From the NCBI GenBank assembly GCA_964639445.1, contig CAZXDA010000043.1, positions 1-5,550 on the forward strand: a stretch of DNA of 5,550 nt, written 5' to 3'. The position numbers and the translations under genes were made by a program. The notes under the pieces were generated by a model. The model had not been told where the DNA came from. It did no database searches and saw nothing but the letters and a program-made list of their open reading frames with translations. Shown in pieces: positions 1 to 4,530 of this stretch. This stretch comes from 2-01-FULL-49-22 sp964639445. GTDB lineage: Bacteria > Patescibacteriota > Saccharimonadia > Saccharimonadales > UBA10212. The stretch's first letter is position 1. Every line of letters starts with the position of its first letter.

Positions 1-235
1 CAAAACGATCAAGAGCATAAAATAACGAGGCAGTATACGGACTAATCTCAGAGGCTGGCCCGTACTCGCCATTTAAATAACGCTGGACAAAGTAACTGGA
101 TGGTTCTTCATATCTTGGAAAATCATAAACATCAACTTCATGACCTGCCGCCCGCAGTCTCTCAGCCAACAATTTGAATTGCGTGTCTTTGCCTGATCCG
201 ACAGTGCCTTCCAAAACAACAAATAATCCGCTCAT
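1..235 (-). CDS. tmk: dTMP (thymidylate) kinase, N-terminal 78 residues, cut by the window edge
   Basis: Thymidylate kinase phosphorylates dTMP to dTDP with ATP in the cytoplasm, the step after thymidylate synthase. Only the first 78 codons are present; the frame is open to position 1. Visible are a first beta strand (residues 4-8), a Walker A P-loop EGTVGSGKDTQ (residues 9-19, catalytic Lys16), a helix, a DFPRY segment (about 39-43) that would lie at the nucleoside-monophosphate site, and YALDRF at the cut end, whose Asp-Arg pair matches the conserved DR of the family. The P-loop is slightly unusual: Val12 replaces the Asp/Glu usual before GSGK, and Asp17 follows the lysine where Thr or Ser is common. 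Thr18 is kept. The ATG at 235 is chosen as start. GAGG lies directly against it, too close for a good ribosome site, and an in-frame TTG lies 6 nt upstream at 241. The gene is divergent from thyA, its pathway partner. Family assignment is firm. Confidence 0.9.
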   Translation of the reverse strand, partial: MSGLFVVLEGTVGSGKDTQFKLLAERLRAAGHEVDVYDFPRYEEPSSYFVQRYLNGEYGPASEISPYTASLFYALDRF

Positions 236-253
236 CCTCAAACTAAATAAACT

Positions 254-300
254 CTTTTAATATCTATATAAGATAGCAGATTTACCTCATCTGTTAAAAG
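254..300. repeat. Nested inverted repeats: one outer and two inner stems
   Basis: Three perfect inverted repeats fit together with almost no spare bases. The outer arms are CTTTTAA (254-260) and TTAAAAG (294-300). Inside them lie TATCT/AGATA (261-265 with 271-275, 5-nt loop) and CAGAT/ATCTG (277-281 with 289-293, 7-nt loop), separated only by G276. In all, 34 of 47 bases are paired. The outer stem is A/T-rich and weak. The element covers the probable start of the tmk transcript. It could be a leader RNA structure or a protein-binding dyad; the sequence does not decide between these. Confidence 0.5.
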
Positions 301-301
301 T

Positions 302-307
302 ATTATA
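302..307 (-). promoter_or_regulatory. Consensus -10 box for tmk
   Basis: Read on the minus strand this is a perfect TATAAT, 66 nt upstream of the tmk start codon. No good -35 is visible; the best is GCCACA at 326-331 with an 18-nt spacer (3 of 6 matches). Transcription would begin near 295 and give a leader of about 60 nt that can form short hairpins. The box overlaps the left end of the 305-338 dyad. The box is seen directly; its use as a promoter is inferred. Confidence 0.5.
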
Positions 308-338
308 AATATCACAATGTAGCTTTGTGGCTATTTAT
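305..338. promoter_or_regulatory. 34-bp dyad between the divergent tmk and thyA promoters (possible operator)
   Basis: The arms ATAAATA (305-311) and TATTTAT (332-338) enclose CACAA (313-317) and TTGTG (325-329), giving 12 perfectly complementary pairs broken only by a 1x2-nt bulge, with a 7-nt centre. The dyad overlaps the tmk -10 box, the -35 zone of tmk and the -35 zone of thyA, and ends 2 bp before the thyA -10 box. That is where a repressor or activator acting on both genes would bind. No U-tract follows on the plus strand, so a terminator role for that strand is unlikely. The regulator, if any, is unknown. Confidence 0.5.
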
Positions 339-340
339 CG

Positions 341-346
341 TAGAAT
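341..346 (+). promoter_or_regulatory. Probable -10 box for thyA
   Basis: TAGAAT matches the TATAAT consensus at 5 of 6 positions and lies 18 nt before the thyA start codon, so the leader would be about 12 nt. At 17-nt spacing the -35 position (318-323) falls in the centre of the 305-338 dyad and matches the consensus poorly, which would fit a promoter needing an activator. Assignment rests on position and the hexamer only. Confidence 0.4.
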
Positions 347-356
347 AGTTACAAAC

Positions 357-360
357 GAGG
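357..360 (+). promoter_or_regulatory. Ribosome binding site of thyA
   Basis: GAGG lies 4 nt before the ATG at 365. It supports that start over other in-frame choices and is the clearest Shine-Dalgarno site among the nucleotide-metabolism genes here. Confidence 0.6.
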
Positions 361-364
361 TCTT

Positions 365-1273
365 ATGAGCAAGAAAGAAAGTGTTGAGTATAAAAAATAC
401 GAGGAGCGAGAACCGGATACTCAATATCACGATCTCCTTGAGAAGATATACCGCTCTGGTAAAGATGTTATGCCAATTCATGGAGAAATCGCACGAAGAA
501 TATTAGGTGCGCAATTACGTTATAAAATGGAGAATGGCTTCCCAGTAATTACCGAGCGAGACCTTTCAGGCTTATTCAAGGGGGCGTTAGCTGAACATAT
601 TGCTTTTTTGAATGGTGCGCGGACCCAGGCAGAACTGGAAAAATTTGGTTGTAAATGGTGGGACAGATGGGTGACTCCCGAAAAATGTGCCGTATTCGGT
701 CTCCCGCCGGGAGATTTAGGCGACGGATCATATGGTGCAGCTTGGACTAGCTTCCCCATCGCCGAAGGTAAGTCTTTTGACCAAATTGAAAACGTAGTTA
801 AACAGCTAAAGGAGCAGCCAGAGCGAAGGACGCACTTTATTAGTCCCTGGATTCCGCAATATACCATCCAGCACAGCGAGCTTCAGCGAAAGGTCGTTGT
901 AGCTCCGTGCCACGGCTGGGTGCACATTTTAGCAGATCCTGCGGAAAAGACATTAAGCATACATCATTTTCAGCGCAGCGCGGATTTTCCCGTGGGGGCA
1001 CCCTTTAACATGATCCAATATGCAGCTTTAGGTATGATGTTAAGCCAAAATATGGGCTATACATTTGACGAGATTGTCTATACATTCTCCGACACACACA
1101 TTTATGAGTCCCAATTCGAGTATGTGGAGGAACTACTAAAGCGCTCGCCAAAAAAACTCGGCACAGTTGTACTCAAGAGACAATTAGTAAATATAAAAGA
1201 TTATCGGCCAGATGATTTTGAATTAAGCGATTACGAACCTCATCCCGCAATGAGGATACCTACACCGGTGTAA
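365..1273 (+). CDS. thyA: Thymidylate synthase, ThyA type, divergent subfamily
   Basis: ThyA methylates dUMP to dTMP using 5,10-methylene-tetrahydrofolate, releasing dihydrofolate for FolA. At 302 residues it is somewhat longer than E. coli ThyA (264). The hallmarks are present in order: Glu77 in LAEHIAF, Trp99 and Trp102 in WWDRW, GDLGDGSYG (116-124), the Arg154-Arg155 phosphate pair, the catalytic Cys182 in APCHGW, QRSADFPVGAPFN (203-215), and DTHIYESQ (243-250), whose His245 and Tyr247 bind the deoxyribose in the family. Asn215 fits a uracil base; dCMP hydroxymethylases carry Asp there. Two departures stand out. The N-terminal RTGT-type loop, whose Arg binds dUMP phosphate in E. coli, is replaced by HGEIARR (39-45). 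The Arg usually following YGxxW is Thr128. The C-terminus ends RIPTPV rather than the usual MAV-like tail. The start is supported by GAGG 4 nt upstream. It heads a two-gene operon and diverges from tmk. Family call firm; activity inferred. Confidence 0.93.
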   Translation: MSKKESVEYKKYEEREPDTQYHDLLEKIYRSGKDVMPIHGEIARRILGAQLRYKMENGFPVITERDLSGLFKGALAEHIAFLNGARTQAELEKFGCKWWDRWVTPEKCAVFGLPPGDLGDGSYGAAWTSFPIAEGKSFDQIENVVKQLKEQPERRTHFISPWIPQYTIQHSELQRKVVVAPCHGWVHILADPAEKTLSIHHFQRSADFPVGAPFNMIQYAALGMMLSQNMGYTFDEIVYTFSDTHIYESQFEYVEELLKRSPKKLGTVVLKRQLVNIKDYRPDDFELSDYEPHPAMRIPTPV

Positions 1274-1277
1274 ATCT

Positions 1278-1742
1278 ATGGCTAGATATGTAAACAGGGC
1301 AAACGCCTTAAGGCCATCTGCCAAACGCGGACAACAGCATAAATACCATAGGGTTATAGAAAAGATTCAAGATGATGGCGTATGCCCATTTTGCAGTGAA
1401 AATCTAATGAAATATCACAAAAAACCAATCCTACACAGATCCAAATATTGGCTAGCTACCTATAACATGTATCCGTATAAAGGTACAAAGAAACATTTAC
1501 TAATAATCCATAAAAGCCATATCGTTGATATCAAAGAAGTTTCACCAGATGCATGGCTAAATCTGCGCGGTTTAATCAATACCTTAACCAATGAATATCG
1601 AATTAAAGGCGCCACATTACTTCTTAGATTCGGCGACACCAATTACACCGGAGGATCAGTCAGCCATTTACACGCCCAGCTAATTGCCGGTTCTGGAGAC
1701 CCGGGTAATCCACCTATCTTGGCGCGCGTTGGTAACCAATAA
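1278..1742 (+). CDS. HIT/GalT-superfamily protein with HxHxQ motif and CPFC zinc pair
   Basis: This 154-residue protein belongs to the histidine-triad superfamily. It has CPFC (Cys36, Cys39), a core strand and turn HLLIIHKSH (73-81), and the active-site motif SVSHLHAQLI (127-136) with His130, His132 and Gln134. In known families HxHxH marks nucleotide hydrolases such as Hint and Fhit, while HxHxQ marks nucleotidyl transferases such as GalT and Ap4A phosphorylase. The second His would form the nucleotidyl intermediate. The two Cys with His81 and His130 could bind zinc as in GalT. The protein is far shorter than GalT (about 350 residues), so it is a single HIT domain. It starts 4 nt after the thyA stop, with at best a weak GGTG as ribosome site, so it is probably co-transcribed and coupled with thyA. 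Substrate unknown; a dinucleoside polyphosphate or a nucleotide-activated compound is possible. Superfamily sure, reaction open. Confidence 0.8.
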   Translation: MARYVNRANALRPSAKRGQQHKYHRVIEKIQDDGVCPFCSENLMKYHKKPILHRSKYWLATYNMYPYKGTKKHLLIIHKSHIVDIKEVSPDAWLNLRGLINTLTNEYRIKGATLLLRFGDTNYTGGSVSHLHAQLIAGSGDPGNPPILARVGNQ

Positions 1743-1745
1743 CAC

Positions 1746-2579
1746 TCAAATAACTTTGATCAGCTTTACTTTTTTAGCTTTTAGAACATCTTCTGCATCG
1801 AGCAGCGAATACCCATGTTTAAAATACACTTCTTCGATGCCGGCATTAGCTATTAGCTTCGCGCAAGCCGGACACGGAAATGTAGTAACATACATACTGC
1901 ATCCTTCTGTCGATACGCCCTGTTTAGCGGCATGTGATATGATAGCCGCCTCAGCGTGAATAAATTTAGATAATTCATATTTCTGCCCGGCATCAAAGTT
2001 TGATCTCGGATCACCAAAGACCTCAACTGTATAGTTCTTATTAGGGTAACTTTGGTTGTAGGCAGACACAATTACTCGTTTGTCTTTTGCCAGTAGAGCA
2101 CCAACCTGTCGCCACCAATCAGGACTTTTTTGAGCTAAGGATTCAGCTTTGACCATCATTTTTTTGTCGAAATCCCTGCGAGAAATCCTGTGCTTGTCAT
2201 TTGGCTTTATTTTTTGATTAGCTGCAGTCATGTCCCAGCGAAGAAAAATGTCCAGAAATTTAACTTTGTGACCAGGTAGATACTTATCAACAAATTTTCG
2301 GGAAACATCTTCGTTAGGTGCAATAATGGTTTGGTTTTTTGCCAAAGAAGCCACGTTATACTTACTTAGTGTCTTTATTCTTACGTCTTTAAAGTAAGAA
2401 CTGAGCATAGGCGCAACCTCGTCAGCTTTAAGCGCCCTAATATCTCTCTCTAGCCTTGGGATTAAACCAGTTACTAAATCGTTATCTATTAAATATACGT
2501 CAGTTATTTTTTGATTTCGTATAAGATTTAAGTATGCCGAATGGATGGCCGGCATATAAATAACTAGACTTTTCTTCAT
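1746..2579 (-). CDS. Two-domain deoxycytidylate (dCMP) deaminase-like protein
   Basis: The C-terminal half (about residues 135-277) is a zinc-dependent cytidine/dCMP deaminase domain. HAEAAI holds the zinc ligand His208 and catalytic Glu210, and PCPAC holds Cys236 and Cys239. A WWRQVGALL segment before the core and the AGIEEVYF strand after PCxxC match dCMP deaminases. The expected reaction is dCMP plus water to dUMP plus ammonia, feeding ThyA. The N-terminal 130 residues (starting LVIYMPAIHSAYLNLI) alternate beta strands and helices and are not part of ordinary dCMP deaminases, which are often only 150-180 residues in all; I do not recognise this domain. The ATG at 2579 gives 277 residues and sits 4 nt after the previous stop. 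A TTG at 2606 would add nine residues overlapping that gene and is less likely. It is last in the minus-strand run and converges with the HIT gene, 3 bp apart. Other deaminase substrates (riboflavin or tRNA bases) are less likely given the neighbours. Confidence 0.82.
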   Translation of the reverse strand: MKKSLVIYMPAIHSAYLNLIRNQKITDVYLIDNDLVTGLIPRLERDIRALKADEVAPMLSSYFKDVRIKTLSKYNVASLAKNQTIIAPNEDVSRKFVDKYLPGHKVKFLDIFLRWDMTAANQKIKPNDKHRISRRDFDKKMMVKAESLAQKSPDWWRQVGALLAKDKRVIVSAYNQSYPNKNYTVEVFGDPRSNFDAGQKYELSKFIHAEAAIISHAAKQGVSTEGCSMYVTTFPCPACAKLIANAGIEEVYFKHGYSLLDAEDVLKAKKVKLIKVI

Positions 2580-2583
2580 CTTT

Positions 2584-3186
2584 CTATGACGAGTGAAGCT
2601 TCTCAATGAATTGAGCTGTCAATTTGTTGATCTCGCTGGCTAAAGAACTAGCGCCGTCGATCGTTAGTTTGCGTATTCTAGCTGAAGTACTGGTGGTACT
2701 TTGAGGTGGTAAAGTTACAATTCTGCCGCAATAGGGTCTATAAACTCGAGCGAGAGACTTTGTGAAGTCGCTAGTACTGCGAGATGTAACCAACACGTCA
2801 GGCCTAATGGTGCGGATCAGGTCAGCTTTCTCGCCTAGAACACCACCGACGTCCTCTCCAACATCCCTTAAGACTACATAGTCAACATATCTGAGGTGCA
2901 AAAGCATCTCCACTCTTTCGCTTTGTGGGACTATCGGACGTCCGGGTCCTTTACGTTTTTTAGTTAGCTCGTCAGAATCCATGCCAACCACCAAGCGATC
3001 ACCGTATGATTTGGCAAGCTGTAGGTACTTGGCGTGTCCCTCGTGGATTAAGTCGAACACGCCTTGGGTCAGAACAATTTTTTTGCTGGCTTTCCTCAAG
3101 CTTTTTAGTAGAGGTATAAAGTCATCGACTGATTCAAAGTACCTTTGGTCTTCAAATAATAATTTGGTGTTCTTCACTTTTACCAT
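2584..3186 (-). CDS. RfaE/GCT-type nucleotidyltransferase (HxGH family), substrate unknown
   Basis: This 200-residue protein has the cytidylyltransferase-like fold. GVFDLIHEGH (42-51) carries the HxGH catalytic motif (His48, His51), followed by a helix and VVGMDSDELTKKRKGPGRP (67-83). IVPQSERVEMLLHLRYVDYVV is the typical nucleotide-site helix region, and STSTSARIRKL (164-174) corresponds to the C-terminal Thr/Ser-Arg motif that holds the triphosphate. Such enzymes join CTP or ATP to a phosphorylated small molecule (heptose-1-phosphate, glycerol-3-phosphate, FMN, phosphoethanolamine), releasing pyrophosphate. The sequence is closest in style to the HldE C-terminal domain, but no heptose or LPS genes are visible. 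About 30 residues precede the core. Upstream is a 46-nt gap with a TATAAT box; downstream the deaminase starts 4 nt after this stop, implying coupling. No good Shine-Dalgarno precedes the ATG at 3186. Family sure, substrate open. Confidence 0.85.
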   Translation of the reverse strand: MVKVKNTKLLFEDQRYFESVDDFIPLLKSLRKASKKIVLTQGVFDLIHEGHAKYLQLAKSYGDRLVVGMDSDELTKKRKGPGRPIVPQSERVEMLLHLRYVDYVVLRDVGEDVGGVLGEKADLIRTIRPDVLVTSRSTSDFTKSLARVYRPYCGRIVTLPPQSTTSTSARIRKLTIDGASSLASEINKLTAQFIEKLHSS

Positions 3187-3205
3187 TGCTAGCTCGGATA
3201 GTTGA

Positions 3206-3211
3206 ATTATA
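3206..3211 (-). promoter_or_regulatory. Consensus -10 box for the nucleotidyltransferase-deaminase pair
   Basis: A perfect minus-strand TATAAT lies in the 46-nt gap after folA, 19 nt before the nucleotidyltransferase ATG, so the leader would be about 12 nt. The best -35 is TGAAAA (3230-3235, 18-nt spacer, 3 of 6), which overlaps the folA stop codon. This could let the two downstream genes be transcribed apart from folA and the ribosomal genes. Confidence 0.45.
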
Positions 3212-3221
3212 CCTTATCTTA

Positions 3222-3234
3222 GAAAAGCGTTTTC
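3222..3234. repeat. Short dyad GAAAA-CGC-TTTTC at the folA 3' end
   Basis: On the minus strand GAAAACGCTTTTC forms a perfect 5-bp inverted repeat around CGC. It overlaps the last bases of the folA stop codon and the -35 position of the following promoter. The stem is A/T-rich with no following U-tract, so an operator half-dyad is as plausible as a weak end signal. Chance occurrence is quite possible. Confidence 0.25.
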
Positions 3235-3721
3235 ATCGCAACGCCTCATAAATAATAAATTTGTAATTATAGCGATTACGATCGTCCCTTTGGTGCTCTT
3301 CTTCACTTATAATACGCCACTTTTCAGCGTCAATTGCAGGAAAATAACGGTCGCCTTTTTTATCGGCATCTACCTCGGTGACATATAATCTGTCTACTCT
3401 GTCAATAGCATCTCTGTAAACGCTCTCACCGCCAATAACGAAGGAATCTTGCCCATCTCGCACGAGTTTATAGGCCTCATCCAAATCTTTGGCAACTTGG
3501 CATCCCTCAATCTGGTTTGAGGTGGAAGAGAGTACAATATTGTCCCGTCCAGATAGTGGCATGTCTATGGATTCGAAAGTTAACCTGCCCATGATAATGG
3601 CAGTACCCATGGTGGTTTCTCGGAAGTGCTTCATGTCAGCCGGAAGCTCACCCTGCCAAGGTATTTTTCCTTTGTAGCCGATGACTCTATTCTTACTATA
3701 AGCGACGATGATGTTTTTCAT
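3233..3721 (-). CDS. folA: Dihydrofolate reductase
   Basis: FolA reduces dihydrofolate to tetrahydrofolate with NADPH. It is required wherever ThyA works, because ThyA turns methylene-tetrahydrofolate into dihydrofolate. The 162-residue length is typical (E. coli 159). Family motifs are complete: the Met20-loop region NRVIGYKGKIPW (11-22), the catalytic acid Asp29 in LPADMKHFRETTMG, the NADPH-binding IMGRLTFESI (43-52), the second cofactor motif VIGGESVYRDA (95-105), and YVTEVDAD (113-120) as the late core strand. The ATG at 3721 lies 10 bp after the rplA stop with no Shine-Dalgarno sequence before it. A consensus -10 box overlaps the rplA stop instead, so a nearly leaderless transcript is possible besides read-through from the ribosomal genes. 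The final codons overlap the next promoter region. The assignment is secure. Confidence 0.96.
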   Translation of the reverse strand: MKNIIVAYSKNRVIGYKGKIPWQGELPADMKHFRETTMGTAIIMGRLTFESIDMPLSGRDNIVLSSTSNQIEGCQVAKDLDEAYKLVRDGQDSFVIGGESVYRDAIDRVDRLYVTEVDADKKGDRYFPAIDAEKWRIISEEEHQRDDRNRYNYKFIIYEALR

Positions 3722-3730
3722 GAGCTATGC

Positions 3731-3736
3731 ATTATA
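3731..3736 (-). promoter_or_regulatory. Consensus -10 box for folA, overlapping the rplA stop codon
   Basis: Minus-strand TATAAT occupies 3736-3731 and contains the TAA stop of rplA (3734-3732). The folA ATG follows after only 9 nt, so initiation 6-7 nt below the box would give a 5' leader of about 3 nt. The -35 position at 17-nt spacing reads GGGACC (3 of 6). The lack of a Shine-Dalgarno sequence before folA fits leaderless translation. Promoter activity is inferred. Confidence 0.4.
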
Positions 3737-4529
3737 GTTCAGCTTTAATACTCGGTCCCATAGTAGAAGATAGATAGACCGATTTCACGTATGTGCCTTT
3801 AATCGATGCCGGCTTGGCAGCTTTTATACTACTGACGACCACCTGGGCGTTTTCCAGCAGCTTCTGCGGCCCAAAACTAACTTTACCAATGCCGACATGA
3901 ACGATGCCGCTTTCATCAACACGGTACTCAATTTTGCCGGCTTTAGCTTCAGACACAGCTTTCGTAATATCTGTTGTAACGGTACCGCTTTTAGGGTTAG
4001 GCATCAGGCCTTTGGGGCCCAAAAGCCGCGCGTATTTACCTAAACGCGGCATTAAAGTCGGCGTTGCAATCAGCGCGTCAAAATCTATTTGTTCTTTGTC
4101 TAGTTTAGCGAATAATTTTTCGGCTTCGCTGTCATCCGCTAAGGTGGCGACCCGGATGGCTTTCCCTGTACCTTGAGGCAACACAACCGTGTCACGCACA
4201 TTCTGGTCAGCTTGCTTGGGATCAACATTCAAATTGATGTGCATTTCGACAGTGGCATCAAATTTTGTCGGGCTGGTTTTAGTCGCTAAGTCTAATGCTT
4301 CGGCCAGATTGTAAACTTTATCTTTTTCAATTTGTTTAGCGGCATCACGGTATTTTTTACCTGTGCGCTCGAGCCTGCTACGCGCAGGCTTAGCCTCAAC
4401 TTTTGGCTGCTCGACTTTTTCCGCCTCAGATTTTTTACGCTCTACCTTAGCCTGTTTTTCTTCAGCTTCTTTAATGGCTTTAGCGCTACGTCTGCCGGCC
4501 TTAGCTACTTTTTTTTCTTCTTCGGCCAT
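3732..4529 (-). CDS. rplA: 50S ribosomal protein L1 with a Lys/Glu-rich N-terminal extension
   Basis: L1 binds 23S rRNA at the L1 stalk, helps move deacylated tRNA out of the E site, and in many bacteria represses its own rplKA mRNA. The protein has 265 residues against about 230 in most bacteria. The excess is an N-terminal tail (about residues 1-52) made almost wholly of Lys, Glu, Ala and Arg, probably helical or disordered. The usual L1 core begins near GKKYRDAAKQIE (57-68). Domain II holds the L1 signature around LLGPKGLMPNPKSGTV (169-184), and VGIGKVSFGPQKLLEN (212-227) and IKGTYVKSVYLSSTMGPSI (243-261) close domain I. The start at 4529 lies 1 nt after the rplK stop, with AGAGG six bases upstream inside rplK. 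A start further in would discard the tail, but no ribosome site supports that. Downstream is folA, not rplJ. Confidence 0.96.
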   Translation of the reverse strand: MAEEEKKVAKAGRRSAKAIKEAEEKQAKVERKKSEAEKVEQPKVEAKPARSRLERTGKKYRDAAKQIEKDKVYNLAEALDLATKTSPTKFDATVEMHINLNVDPKQADQNVRDTVVLPQGTGKAIRVATLADDSEAEKLFAKLDKEQIDFDALIATPTLMPRLGKYARLLGPKGLMPNPKSGTVTTDITKAVSEAKAGKIEYRVDESGIVHVGIGKVSFGPQKLLENAQVVVSSIKAAKPASIKGTYVKSVYLSSTMGPSIKAEL

Positions 4530-4530
4530 C

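Noticed and set aside
254..300. Reduced tRNA-like fold (7-bp stem next to a 5-bp arm with a 7-nt loop)
   Set aside because: There is no D arm or anticodon arm, the 7-nt loop lacks the TTCRA pattern, and 47 nt is far too short for a bacterial tRNA.
313..329. NrdR box in the tmk-thyA intergenic region
   Set aside because: The ends CAC and GTG fit, but they are 11 bases apart where NrdR boxes have 8, the central ATAT core is missing, and there is no tandem copy.
520..867. Minus-strand open frame of 115 codons inside thyA
   Set aside because: It is antisense to the best-conserved part of thyA, with no recognisable domain or upstream signals.
1684..1959. Plus-strand open frame of 91 codons across the HIT/deaminase convergence
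   Set aside because: It overlaps the HIT gene end in another frame and is antisense to the deaminase zinc-binding core; its Ser/Ala/Thr-rich product looks like a shadow.
2580..2606. TTG start at 2606 for the deaminase
   Set aside because: It would overlap the upstream gene by 23 nt and add nine non-hydrophobic residues before the natural MKKSLVIY start; the ATG at 2579 follows the previous stop by 4 nt.
3222..3234. Intrinsic terminator for folA
   Set aside because: The stem is five A/T-rich pairs with a 3-nt loop and only TAAG follows; too weak for a factor-independent terminator.
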